Shown: positions 32,164 through 43,196, counted from the stretch's first letter. The stretch is 64,000 nucleotides of DNA from Candidula unifasciata (GCA_905116865.2 CAJHNH020000212.1:62001-126000); one strand, 5' to 3'. The notes: generated by a model not told the origin, from the letters alone. Made by a program: numbers and translations.

Positions 32164-32474
32164 AGACAAGTAAGAAATAAGACTGATTTTATTATGGCCA
32201 AGACAAAAATGCTAAATATAAAGCAAATCATGGAATCTAAAGAGACAACATTTATCTATGATCTGGCAACTTTTCATCGATAAGCAGACAACAAACAAGC
32301 CGCCATTTTATTGACCTAGTCAGAGATGCGTTGTTACGTAATGAGCACGGAGGGCCCCCACTATACCCACACACACACAAAATTGGTCCAGATCTTTTCA
32401 TGGGGCATTTCAGATAGCAATCTGTCTGTTTCTATATATATCGTTTTGTATCCTTGTCTGTCTGTCTGTATGTA

Positions 32475-32475
32475 G

Positions 32476-32514
<39 letters not shown>

Positions 32515-32649
32515 CTATCTCTCTCTCTCTCTCTCTGCTTATCTTTGCCTGCCTGTCTCTCTCTCTCTCTCTTTAACCCTTTGAAAAAAAAGTTTGTTCT
32601 CTCGTTCGTTCGTTCTCTGATTGTCCCACTATGCCTGTCTCTATATCTG

Positions 32650-32702
<53 letters not shown>

Positions 32703-33410
32703 CCATCTCTGTCTGTCTCTCTCTCTGCGTCTCTCTCTCTGCCTGTCCATCTCTGCCAGTCTCTCTCTCTCTCTCTCTCTCTCTGCCTGTCCATCTCTGC
32801 CTGTTTCTCTCTTTCTCTGCCTGTCCATCTCTCTGTCTCTCTCTCAGCCTGTCTCTCTCTCTCTCTCTGCCTGTCCATCTCTGCCTGTCTCTCTCTCTCT
32901 GCCTGTCCATATCTGCCTGTCTCTCTCTCTCTGCCTGTCCATCTCTGCCTGTCTCTCTCTCTGCCTGTCCATCTCTGTCTCTGTCTCTCTCTGCCTGTCT
33001 CTCTCTCAGCTTGTCCATCTCTGCCAGTCTCTCTCTCTCACTGCCTGTCCATTTCTGCCTGTCCATTTCTGCCTGTCTCTCTCTCTCTGCCTGTCCATCT
33101 CTGTCTCTATCTCTCTCTCTCTCTCTGCCTGTCCATCTCTGCCTGTCTCTCCCTCTCTCTCTCTCTCTCTCTGTTTATCCATCTATCTGTTTCCCTTTCT
33201 GCCTGTCTCTCTCTCTCTCTGCCTGTCCACCTATGCGTGTTTCTCTTTCTGCCTGCCTCTTCTACCTCTCTCTCTACCTCTCTCTCTCTGCCTGCCTCTC
33301 TCTGTGCCTGTCTCGATCTCTCTCTGCCTGTCTCTCTCTCTCTCTACCTGTCCATCTCTGCCTGTCTCTCTCTCTGCCTGTCCATCTCTGCATGTCTCTC
33401 TCTCTGCCTG

Positions 33411-33445
<35 letters not shown>

Positions 33446-33769
33446 CCTCTCTCTCTCTGCTTATCTTTGTCTGCCTGTCTCTCTCTCTCTCTCTAACCCT
33501 TTGAAAAAAAAGTTTGTTCGCTCGTTCGTTCGTTTTCTGCCTGTCCATCTATGCCTGTCTCTCTCGCTGCCTGTCTCTCTCTCTCTCTGTCTGTCCATTT
33601 CTGCATGTCTCTCCCTCTGCCTGTCCATCTCTGCCTGCCCATCTCTGCCTGTCTCTCTCTCTCTGCCTGTCCATCTCTGCCTCTCTCTCTCTGCCTGTCC
33701 ATCTCTGCCTGACTCTCTCTCTCTCTGCCTGCCCATCCCTGCCCCTCTCTATCTGCCTGTCCATCTCTG

Positions 33770-33824
<55 letters not shown>

Positions 33825-34347
33825 ATCCATCTATGCCTGTTTCTCTCTCTGCCTGTCCATCTTTGCCTGTTTCTCTCTCTGACTGTCTCTCTCTCTCTCT
33901 GCCTGTCCATCTATGCCTGTTTCTCTTTCTGGCTGTCTCTCTCTCTTTCTCTCTCTCTCTGCTTGTCCACCTATGCCTGTTTCTCTCTGCCTGCCCCTCT
34001 CTCTCTCTTTCTCTGCCTGTCTCTATCTCTCTGCCTGTCTCTCTCTCTCTCTCTGCCTGTCCATCTATGCCTGTTTCTCTCTCTGCCTCTCTCTCTCTCT
34101 CTGCCTGTCCATCTCTGCCTGTCTCTCTCTGCCTGTCTCTCTCTCTCTCTGCCTGTCCATCTCTGCCTGTCTCTTTCTCTCTCTGCCTGTCCATCTTTGT
34201 CTCCCTCTCTCTCTCTCTCTGCCTGTCAATCTCTGCCAGTCTCTCTCTCTCTCTGCCTGCCCTTCTCTGCCTGCCTCTCTCTCTCTCTCTCTCTGCCTAT
34301 CCATCTCTGCCTGTCTCTCTCTCTTTCTGCCTGTCCATCTCTGCCTG

Positions 34348-34394
<47 letters not shown>

Positions 34395-34504
34395 GTCCAT
34401 CTATGCCTGTTTCTCTCTCTGCCTGTCAATCTTTGCCTGTTTTTCTCTCTGCCTGTCTGTCTGCCTGTCTCTCTCTCTGCCTGTCTCTCTCTCTCTGCCT
34501 GTTT

Positions 34505-34542
<38 letters not shown>

Positions 34543-34959
34543 GCCTGTCCATCTATGCCTGTTTATCGCTCTGTCTGCCTCTCTCTCTGCCTGTCTCTCT
34601 CTCTCTCTGCCTGCACCTCTCTCTCTCTCTCTGCCTGTCTCTCTCTCTGCCTGTCCATCTATGCCTGTTTATCTCTGCCTGCCTCTCTCTCTCTGCCTGT
34701 CTCTCTCTCTGCCAGTTTCAATCTCTCTCTCTGCCTGTCTCTCTCTCTCTGCCTGTTCATCTATGCCTGTTTCTCTCTCTGCCTGTCCATCCATGCTTGT
34801 TTCTCTCTCTCTCTCTCTCTGCCTTTCCATCTATGCCTGTTTCTCTCTCTCTCTCTCTCTCCCTCTCTGTCCATCTATGCCTGTCTCTCTCTCTCTGCCT
34901 GTCTCTCTCTCTGCCTGTCCATCCATGCCTGTTTCTCTCTCTCTCTCTGTCTATCTATG

Positions 34960-34994
<35 letters not shown>

Positions 34995-35547
34995 GCCTGT
35001 CTCTTTCTCTCTCTGCCTGTCCATCTATGCCTGTTTCTCTCTCTCTCTGCCTGTCTCTCTCTCTGTCTGCCTCTCTCTCTGCCTGCCTCTCTCTCTCTCT
35101 GCCTGTCTCTCTCTCTGTGCCTGTCCATCTATGCCTGTTTATCTCTCTGCCCGCCTCTCTCTCTCTGCCTGTCTCTCTCTGCCAGTTTCTATCTCTCTCT
35201 GCCTGTCTCTCTCTCTGCCTGTCCATCCATGCTTGTTTCTCTCTCTCTCTCTCTGCCTTTCCATCTATGCCTGTTTCTCTCTCTCTCTCTCTGTCCATCT
35301 ATGCCTCTCTCTCTCTCTCTGCCTGTCTCTCTCTCTGCCTGTCCATCCATGCCTGTTTCTCTCTCTCTCTCCCTCTGTGTCCATCTATGCCTGTCTCTCT
35401 CTCTCTCTATGCCTGTCTCTCTCTCTCTGCCTGTCCATCCATGCCCGTTTCTCTCTCTCTCTGTCCATCTATGCCTGTCTCTCTCTCTCTCTGCCTGTCC
35501 ATCTATGCCTGTTTCTCTCTCTCTCTGACTGTCCATCTATGCCTGTT

Positions 35548-35586
<39 letters not shown>

Positions 35587-36180
35587 GTCCATCTATGCAT
35601 GTCTCTCTCTCTCTCTGCCTGTCCATCCATGCCTGTTTCTCTCTGCCTGTCCATCTATGCCTGTTTCTCTCTCTGCCTGTCCATATATGCATGTTTCTCT
35701 CTCTCTGCCTCTCTCTCTCTTTCCATATATGCCTGTTTCTCTCTCTCTCTCTCTCTCTCTCTGCCTGTCTATCTATGCCTGTTTCCCTCTCTGCCTGTCC
35801 ATCTATGCCTGTTTCTCTCTCTGCCTGTCTCTCTCTGCCTGTCTCTCTCTGCCTGTCTCTCTCTGCCTGTCTCTCTCTGCCTGTCTCTCTCTGCCTGTCT
35901 CTCGCTGCCTGTCTCTCTCTCTGTCTGTCTTTCTCTGCCTGTCTCTCTCTGCCTGTCTCTCTCTGTCTGTCTCTCTCTGCCTGTCTCTCTCTGCCTGTCT
36001 CTCTCTGCCTGTCTCGCTCTCTGCCTGTCTCTCTCTGCCTGTCTCTCTCTGCCTGTCTCTCTCTGCCTGTCTCTCTCTGTCTGTCTCTCTCTCTCTGCCT
36101 GTCTCTCTCTGCCTGTCTCTGTCTGCCTGTCTCTCTCTGCCTGTCTCGCTCTGCCTGTCTCTCTCTGTCTACGTATAACT
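32475..36180 (+). repeat. CT-rich compound array, 3.7 kb
   Basis: (CT)n runs of variable length are separated by GCCTGTCCATCTATGCCTG and shortened forms such as GCCTGTCTCTCTCT. The last 350 bp is almost pure TCTCTCTGCCTG. It holds the longest open frames in the window (up to 1076 codons on +, reading SLSLSLPVHLCL-type peptides). These come from absent stop codons in CT sequence and have no start context, splice sites or conserved composition. A non-CT block with CTTTGAAAAAAAAGTTTGTT occurs twice (about 32577 and 33500), a sign of a ~925-bp internal duplication. Confidence 0.95.
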
Positions 36181-36289
36181 GTGCTCAGGTCTGCATATTT
36201 TGTCTTCTATCTGCCCATATCTATGCCTCTCTGTGTTTTTTTAATAATCTTACAGTGTCTATCTGTCCGTCTGTCCGTTTGTCCGTCTG

Positions 36290-37030
36290 TATGTGTCCTC
36301 CCCCCCCCCTCCCCCAACCACAAAACAGATCACTCACCAAGACCGTCTGTTTGTGTCCTCCCCCCCCCCCCTCTCCCCCAACCACAAAACATATCATTCA
36401 CCAAGACCGTCTGTATGTGTCCTCCCCCCCCCCTTCCCCCAAACACAAAACAGATCACTCACCAAGACCGTCTGTATGTGTCCTCCCCCCCCCCTCCCCC
36501 AACCACAAAACAGATCACTCACCCAAGTTCGTCTGTATGTGTCCTCCCCCCCCCCCTCCCCCAACCACAAAACAGATCACTCACCAAGTCCGTCTGTATG
36601 TGTCCTCCCCCCCCCCCCCCTCCCCCAACCACAAAACAGATCACTCACCAAGTCCGTCTGTATGTGTCCTCCCCCCCCTCCCCCAACCACAAAACAGATC
36701 ACTCACCAAGTCCGTCTGTATGTGTCCTCCCCCCCCCCCTTCCCCCAACCACAAAACAGATCACTCACCAAGTCCGTCTGTATGTGTCCTCCCCCCCCCC
36801 CCCCCCAACCACAAAACAGATCACTCACCAAGTCCGTCTGTATGTGTCCTCCCCCCCCCCCCCGCTCCCCCAAAAACAAAACAGATCATTCACCAAGTCC
36901 GTCTGTATGTGTCCCCCCCCCCCCCCCTCCCCCAACCACAAAACAGATCACTCACCAAGTCCGTCTGTATGTGTCCTCCCCCCCCCCCCTCCCCCAACCA
37001 CAAAACAGATCACTCACCAAGTTCGTCACC
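36290..37030 (+). repeat. Poly-C minisatellite, about 12 units of ~60 bp
   Basis: Each unit has GTCCGTCTGTATGTGTCCTC, a C run of 8-16, TCCCCCAACCACAAAACAGA and TCACTCACCAA. Length varies mainly in the C run. The minus strand has many long G runs. Confidence 0.95.
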
Positions 37031-37099
37031 AGACACCGCTACCAACAACATTGCAAGCACGAGGACAGATGACGTCATCTGCAGATAAATCCAAACAGA

Positions 37100-37895
37100 C
37101 AAGTTCACATGATTGTTGCAATGTATTACTTAACAGTCGCTGACAAGTTCACATGATTGTTGCAATGTATTACTTAACAGTCGCTGACAAGTTCACATGA
37201 TTGTTGCAATGTATTACTTAACAGTCGCTGACAAGTTCACATGATTGTTGCAATCTATTACTTAACAGTCGCTGACAAGTTCACATGATTGTTGCAATGT
37301 ATTACTTAACAGTCGCTGACAAGTTCACATTATTGTTGCAATGTATTACTTAACAGTCGCTGACAAGTTCACATGATTGTTGCAATCTATTACTTAACAG
37401 TCGCTGACAAGTTCACATGATTGTTGCAATCTATTACTTAACAGTCGCTGACAAGTTCACATGATTGTTGCAATGTATTACTTAACAGTCGCTGACAAGT
37501 TCACATGATTGTTGCAATCTATTACTTAACAGTCGCTGACAAGTTCACATGATTGTTGCAATGTATTACTTAACAGTCGCTGACAAGTTCACATGATTGT
37601 TGCAATGTATTACTTAACAGTCGCTGACAAGTTCACATGATTGTTGCAATGTATTACTTAACAGTCGCTGACAAGTTCACATGATTGTTGCAATCTATTA
37701 CTTAACAGTCGCTGACAAGTTCACATGATTGTTGCAATGTATTACTTAACAGTCGCTGACAAGTTCACATGATTGTTGCAATCTATTACTTAACAGTCGC
37801 TGACAAGTTCACATGATTGTTGCAATGTATTACTTAACAGTCGCTGACAAGTTCACATGATTGTTGCAATCTATTACTTAACAGTCGCTGACAAG
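37100..37895 (+). repeat. 44-bp minisatellite, about 18 copies
   Basis: The unit contains AAGTTCACATGATTGTTGCA and TATTACTTAACAGTCGCTGA. Copies differ almost only at one base (CAATGTATT or CAATCTATT), and one copy has ACATTATTG. Very homogeneous and therefore young. Confidence 0.97.
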
Positions 37896-37899
37896 TAAT

Positions 37900-38305
37900 G
37901 TTGTCTTGGTTTGGTTTTGTTACTTGTCCTTATCGACATCAAAGCACATCGGTCCAACCCATATGTGCTCCGTCCTCCTATGCAGCAGTCAACTCCGTGT
38001 CTCCTTGCTTAATTTACCCAGCATGAGTTTTTTCTTCTGTCACCTGTTTCTGCATGCCTGTTCTTGTTGAAAACACATTTCCAAAAAACCGTTTTGTGTC
38101 TATGGTTTCTTCGTCTCGACGTCTCTGGAACTCAGTGCATTTGGTATATCTGCCATACCCATACTTCTTCCTCTACCAAGTACTGCAGACACGGCCATCT
38201 GTCGGCTCTTTCATTCCCCTTCACACTAGCAGGTCACTGCTGGGCCACTGTAGAGGGTATAAATGCCGACTAAAGATCATTATCGAACCGAACTTCTGTC
38301 TCACC
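37900..38305. other. Spacer, no supported gene
   Basis: An 88-codon + strand frame from 38054 (MPVLVENTFPKNRFVSMVSS...) has no family that I recognise and no splice context. It is probably fortuitous or a transposon remnant. Confidence 0.4.
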
Positions 38306-38307
38306 AC

Positions 38308-38520
38308 GACCGGTAGATGAAACGACCGGTAGATGAAACGACCGGTAGATGACACGACCTGTAGATGAAACGAAATGTAGATGACACGACCGGTAGATGA
38401 CACGACCGGTAGATGAAACGACCGGTAGATGAAACGACCTGTAGATGACACGACCTGTAGATGACACGACCTGTAGATGACACGACCGGTAGATGAAACG
38501 ACCTGCAGATGAAACGATTC
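38308..38520 (+). repeat. 16-bp minisatellite, about 13 copies
   Basis: CGACCGGTAGATGAAA and the variants CGACCTGTAGATGACA and CGAAATGTAGATGACA. Confidence 0.95.
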
Positions 38521-38926
38521 TCCATCCTCTGCCAGTTGGTCTCCCTCGTGTAGTTTTATATTGAGTGTGTCCACCTTCCTACTGACTGACCTCTGCCTCT
38601 TCTCTCAGAAAACGTGCATTCCATCATCGCGTCATTCCAGTCACTGTGGTGTTGAATATCATCATCATCATGTGCCATCCAGGTTTGCATATCTCAACGG
38701 TTGCCATGGTTGTGTACCATCATCAGGTGCCGCGTCAGACTCCAAAGGCATTCATATATGTCCAGCCTTAGTGTTCTGAATCAGTTTTCTGGATAAACCG
38801 ACCCCACGTAACAATGTTAGACCCCCCCCCCCCGCCCCACCCATTATTTATCTACATTTGCCTCTTCTACCACGGATTGTTCCGGTTGTCACGATGTTCA
38901 TAAATCTTGACAGATCCGGGCGGAGC

Positions 38927-39125
38927 CGGACATTTGAACAAAAATGACGTTGCTCCCAAGTAGAACCACCTTAAATATATACCAGGTAAATGTATGGGAA
39001 GTAAAGACTGCCGGCGTGATGTTGACCAAATCATCCATCGAGCGCCGATTGGTCTATACAATATAGTTCTAGCGATATGTGCAAAATACGTCTGATGGCG
39101 GGGACAAAGTTCCTTAACTTTACTT
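38927..39125 (+). mobile_element. SINE copy, 5' part truncated
   Basis: GGAGCCGGACATTTGAACAA marks the remains of the head. Then come ACCAGGTAAATGTATGGGAAGT, GCCGGCGTGATGTTGACCAA and GATTGGTCTATACAATATAG as in the 30102 SINE. A second copy in the opposite orientation begins about 125 bp away. Confidence 0.75.
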
Positions 39126-39249
39126 TTACTTACATCACAACAGATTCAACATTAATTTATATCCGCTCTTTCTTGCCGACAACCATTGACATCACATCAG
39201 ACACGTTCTCATGATTAAAAAAAAAGCCTTAAAAAAAACACCTTCCAAT

Positions 39250-39500
39250 AAAACATTGGTGCAGATAAAGTCTAGGACCCTTATCCATGCCTTGTCGTCA
39301 CGTACTAGGCATATAGGGCACACGGATTTCTTATAAACCAGACGGCACTCGATTTGTGATGTGGTCAACATCGCGCCGGTCGCCTTTACTTCTCAAGATT
39401 TCATTAGGTGCCCATTTAAGGCTAGGTCGATCTGGGTTCGGATTTGAACCAACTACCTTCGGATCCACGGGCAAACATTTTGCTACATCACGATGGCTTC
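39250..39500 (-). mobile_element. SINE copy, minus strand, with tRNA-like head
   Basis: On the minus strand the head contains CCATCGTGATGTAGC and the B box GGTTCAAATCCGAACCC. The body has GACCTAGCC, GGCGACCGGCGCGATGTTGA and GCATATGCC-type sequence. With the previous feature it forms a loosely spaced inverted pair (tails facing each other). Confidence 0.75.
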
Positions 39501-39590
39501 TTTCATGTAGAAAGAATCAAAGTAATGTCTGATTCGGACTGAAATAGTTACTGATATAGAAATAAAAATAGGAGAAGAGAATGATCTCAC

Positions 39591-39740
39591 CTTTTTGTCC
39601 TTGCTGCCTGTTGTAGTGGGGTCGGTGTGACAACACTGAATGCACCCAACCTCCCGGCTTCCCAGAAGCCAAACATCTGAACTCGTTGGCCAACCGTCAA
39701 ACACACATCTTTCAGAGCACATGGAGACCGCTGACATCAT
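39591..39740 (-). CDS. Possible first coding exon, unidentified protein
   Basis: On the minus strand ATGATG opens 50 codons (MMSAVSMCSERCVFDGWPTS..., cysteine-rich GCIQCCHTD, ending GSKDKK) followed directly by GTGAGA, a good donor, in phase 0. Upstream, at higher coordinates, is mixed-sequence DNA free of repeats that could be a promoter. I do not recognise the peptide. The open frame also continues past the donor for 35 codons. This is a weak prediction from composition and splice context only. Confidence 0.3.
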
Positions 39741-40074
39741 TTTAGAGTTTTACAGCTAAAACTGCCAAAATGGTGGCTAAATTTCGGCTAGTTTTTTCTC
39801 CATATGGCGCGAACTTCACGACTGAAAAATATTTTACTTACTGGAGCGGTTTTCAGCTTGTGAGTCTTTCGCCTAAATGGCGAACTGGATACTTTCCGCT
39901 GTCCGTTGAGTGATGACTTTTAGCTATTCTAGAAATATGTTTATGTTCAGCTGGTTTATGTTTGCTTCAAGAAAATGTTAACAGGCACTTCATATTTTTT
40001 TGTTTTAAAGTACTTCTAGAAAGTGTTAAACATTTGGGTTTATGGTTTAGGCGGTGCCAAAACTTTTCGTAATT

Positions 40075-40185
40075 CTTATCTGCGGCAGCACTAATCAGTG
40101 AGCAATGGCAAATTCCCACCCCCCCCCCCCCTATAATGGTGCTGGTTCTTCGACGTCATTTAAGATATTCAACTATTGTTGTTTT
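40075..40185 (+). repeat. SINE tail fragment (24374-type family)
   Basis: CAGTGAGCAATGGCAAATTC, then a C run, GTGCTGGTTCTTCGACGTCA and GATATTCAACTA parallel CAGTAAGCAATGGCAAACTA...GGTTGGTTCTGCAACGTCCT...GGATACGCAACTA of the SINE at 24374. The head is absent. Confidence 0.6.
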
Positions 40186-40189
40186 TTTT

Positions 40190-41060
40190 TTAGACGAAAA
40201 GATAGTGCAGCACATCTCCAATATTCGTCATTAATCCGTTCCCAAAGAAAGGACGAATATTAAAAAGGACGCATATTAAACGAGTTTTCCCCCTAGAAAT
40301 TAACTAAAAATGGTTCAATGCGTTCCCTGTCCCGAATTTCGTCTATTCTTTAACAAAGTTTCATTGGAAAATCGATCTCATAAACATTGCAAATACATTT
40401 TAATAACATATTAACCACTGCAAATATTATTACTTTATCATTTTGATCGAGATTTACTCATGCTGGTGATATTAATATACCTACATAATTACATAAATAC
40501 AATTCTGAAAAAGAAATTTACTTTCTGAATTAAAAAAAAAAGTCCCCCCCCCCCACACACACACACACAAACTGGTTATCAATTGGACGGGAAATCACCT
40601 TTTATTACACCCTCGGGTGATGTCACTTCTGGTGATTGATGTCCTGGTGATTCAGCATTTCTAGACAATCAATCAGCACTCTTTTTTTTTTCTTTTTTAA
40701 TCAAAGAAGTTACCCATTTTTTTCTTCTTCAAACATTCAGAAAGTGCTCAAACAAATCTTCATCAAATGAATTGATATGCTGACTAACTAAAACCTACAT
40801 TTTTGCTAAAGTGGCGAGACATTCCTTAATTTCAGCCCTTGGAACCAGTCCATCACAAATTTTTCTCTGATTACTCGCCGGCCACATCGGAGAAAGGACG
40901 GATATTGATTTTTCGGGTGAATGTCAAAAAAAACTTTAACGGAAAAAAAAACCAGGACGAGTTTAGAAAAAACAAAATGAATTACGGCGTGAACGAATAT
41001 TCAATTCCACCGATTATATATATTTTGTTACAAATTACAGTGGTTTGAAAGTACACTCCA
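40190..41060. other. AT-rich region with ACGAATATT motifs, possible decayed DNA transposon
   Basis: AAGGACGAATATTAAAAAGG near 40252 and inverted or related forms near 40905-41010 (GACGGATATTGATTTTT, GTGAACGAATATTCAATT) hint at a diverged element with inverted ends. No clear termini or flanking duplication could be fixed. A C9 plus CA run lies at 40544-40570. Confidence 0.3.
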
Positions 41061-41144
41061 AGTCTGAAGGTGCCAAGGTCGCTTTAGCATTGAAAAAAAA
41101 AAAAAAAAGGGGGGGGGGGTAGGGGGTATTATATGTCATAGGTT

Positions 41145-41312
41145 CTCTTGTCGACCCAGTCTACCAGTGGGTCCCAGGTGCTGGTTGTGGAAGTAAAGGC
41201 ACCGGCATGACACTGACCACGTGATCGATCCAATGCCGATTAATTTATCTTAATACGACTCTAGCAGCGTACACGCGATACGTCATTGTAGTGAGCAGGC
41301 ACTTACCTTTAC
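41145..41312 (+). mobile_element. SINE copy, head missing
   Basis: GTGGGTCCCAGGTGCTGG, GAAGTAAAGGCACCGGCATG, CACTGACCACGTGATCGATC and CGACTCTAGCAGCGTACACG follow the order of the 30102-type SINE. It starts behind an A/G run at about 41090-41130. Confidence 0.7.
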
Positions 41313-41734
41313 ATGTTTCTGCCAACACATTGGATCCCAGAGTCCCACCTTTCTCTCGCTGCTGGCTTGTGATCCTTGTAAGTGTTGCTAGCTTCTGCAC
41401 GAACAATATTCTCGTACTTGAGACGGTTAGATCAGTCGTGCGTATTTCATTGTCTTGTGCTTGTGTATTTTTTAAATGGCCTGTTTACATCGTATTTACT
41501 GTTTTTAATTTATGACCATGTCAGTCTTCATGTTGTGTTGTTGTTTCTTGTGTGAGGATATATACAACGTCCTGAAGTTATTATGTGTATGGGAAGGGCG
41601 TGGGTGGCAGGATCTGTGTGTCCGTGAGAGAGAAGTTGGGATTTTGCAAACTTGACCTACATTGCGTGTTTTCTTGTCCGTTGCATCTGCACGATTTTAA
41701 CCCCATTTTTTGTGCACACTGTTTCCTTTATAAC

Positions 41735-41944
41735 ATTTTTTACACTTTTCCCCTTATAACCTTTTGTACACTGTTTCCACTGTAACGTTTTGTACACTGT
41801 TTCATCTATAACCTTTTGTACACTGTTTCCCTTATAGGCTTTTGTACAATGTTTTCCCTGTAACCTTTTGTACACTGTTTCCCCTATAAGCTTTTGCACA
41901 CTATTTCCCTTGTAACCTTGTGTACACTGTTTCCAATATAATAC
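41735..41944 (+). repeat. ~26-bp minisatellite, left part (split by a hAT insertion)
   Basis: The unit contains TAACCTTTTGTACACTGTTT plus CCCTTA, about 8 degenerate copies. The same units continue at 43045-43095 on the other side of the transposon. Confidence 0.9.
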
Positions 41945-42024
41945 ATTATAACTAGGGCTGTACCGAATATTCGTTTCGGGGCCGAATAGTGGACCTAATG
42001 ACTATTTGGTATTCGGCCGAATAG

Positions 42025-42282
42025 TTGCGGTCGGGTCGAATACGAATAGTGGTTACCTCACACCCGTTTCTGGACTGGTGGAAAATGAACATATCAAGAT
42101 TTCTCACCTTGATTCAAACTGTCAAGCGTTATCTTTGTGCACCACCTACGAGCGTACCAAGTGAACGTCTGTTTAGTACAACTGGAAATACCTTCAGTGA
42201 GACAAGAAGCTGCTTCAATGCTGACAACATGGAACGATTTTTTTTTTTTTTATGGAAAGCTTATGCCGCTTTCACGGATTAA
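42025..42282 (+). pseudogene. hAT transposase, C-terminal dimerisation domain remnant
   Basis: The frame reads PFLDWWKMNISRFLTLIQTV, then YLCAPPTSVPSERLFSTTGN, then a divergent RSCFNADNMERFFFF. WWK-x-N, YL-x-x-P-x-T-S-V-P-S-E-R-x-FS and the NxE/N tail are the conserved blocks of the hAT family C-terminal dimerisation domain. The DDE catalytic part and BED zinc finger are absent, so it cannot be an active transposase. Confidence 0.88.
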
Positions 42283-42506
42283 CTAAGCTGTCAGTGACAA
42301 TTTACAAGTTTACAAGTTTAGTTACTTGCTATAAAGCTAAGATTACTTTCATTCCTAGGTATTAGTTACCAAAGACTGACTGAAGGATGCAACACATGAA
42401 ATGTTTTTAAATGTTTACTATTCTGTACTACACTTTGTGAAGTAAAATTTCAGCGTACATTTAACATTATGCATTTTTTTAATTTTTTTTTTTTTTTTTT
42501 TTTTTT

Positions 42507-42946
42507 AGATCTATTTTATACACTATTTGAAAGTGGAAGAATGGGCCTCAGTTTGAATAATGGGAAGACAGAAGTAATGGTGGTATCAAAGAAACAAATT
42601 ATTCCTAAGTGTGTAATAAAAGTCGATGGTGTTATTTTAGGACAAGTATAGAAATTTAAGTATCTGGGTACATGGATAACATCAGATGAAAGATGCATTA
42701 CTGAAATAAGAAACAGAATAGGACAGGCAAAAACTGCATTTTATAAAATGAAGAACATCTTATTCAATATATCTTTGTCTTTGAAGGTTAGAAAAGAATT
42801 CTTGCTTGCTACATACATCCAGCTTTAACATATGGCTGTGAGTCCTGAACAATCGGTAGCCAGGCCAAACAATGTGTTGAGGCCTTAGAGATGTGGTTTT
42901 ACAGAACAATGCTTAAAATACATTGGACAGCACCTGATGATGATGA
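42507..42946 (+). mobile_element. LINE reverse-transcriptase fragment nested in the hAT element
   Basis: The sequence reads MGLSLNNGKTEVMVVSKK, then KFKYLGTWITSDERCITEIR, then IGQAKTAFYKMKNILF. After a frameshift come LTYGCES*TI and EALEMWFYRTMLKIHWTA. These are the thumb and C-terminal motifs of an invertebrate LINE RT ('KYLG', 'YGCE(S/T)W', 'EMWCYRR(M/L)LRI.W'). It has an internal TAG and one frameshift. It follows a run of 24 T and ends in GATGATGATGATT, like the short tandem tail of some LINE clades. Confidence 0.88.
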
Positions 42947-43044
42947 TTCACTATTCGTATTCGTATTCGGCCGAATAGTTGGTCCAGCTATTCGTATTCG
43001 GCCGAATTTCGAAAATCACTATTCGGTACAGCACTAATTATAAC

Positions 43045-43095
43045 CTTTAGCAGTTTCCCTTATAACCTTTCGCACACTGTTTCCCTTAATAACCC
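43045..43095 (+). repeat. ~26-bp minisatellite, right part beyond the hAT element
   Basis: TAACCTTTAGCAGTTTCCCT and TATAACCTTTCGCACACTGTTTC-type units match the array at 41735-41944. Confidence 0.85.
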
Positions 43096-43196
43096 AGGCA
43101 CTTTGCCTCGTATTTCTATTTTAACCTGTTGTGACCTGAGTTATTGTTTATAAGCGTTTAGTGATTCATGATTACTCGAGGTCCTCTTGACTCAAG

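Larger units (their letters stand above)
41953..43036 (+). mobile_element. hAT transposon remnant, 1084 bp, with exact 8-bp duplication
   Basis: The terminal inverted repeats are TAGGGCTGTACCGAATATTCG (21 bp in the sequence at 41953) and the complement at the right end, ...ATTCGGTACAGCACTA. Subterminal ATTCGGCCGAATA palindromes occur at both ends. The target duplication ATTATAAC is exact (41945-41952 and 43037-43044). The element retains the C-terminal dimerisation region of a hAT transposase and holds a LINE fragment, so it is a deleted autonomous copy that was hit by a later insertion. Its target was a minisatellite unit. Confidence 0.92.

Noticed and set aside
32545..37143. Open frames of 319 to 1076 codons on the + strand
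   Set aside because: They come from a CT-rich and poly-C tandem region that lacks stop codons in all frames. The peptides are simple repeats (SLSLSLPVHLC, CPPPPLPQPQNRS) with no domain, start context or splice sites.
42025..42282. Functional hAT transposase gene
   Set aside because: Only the C-terminal dimerisation part is left, and the catalytic domain and zinc finger are absent.
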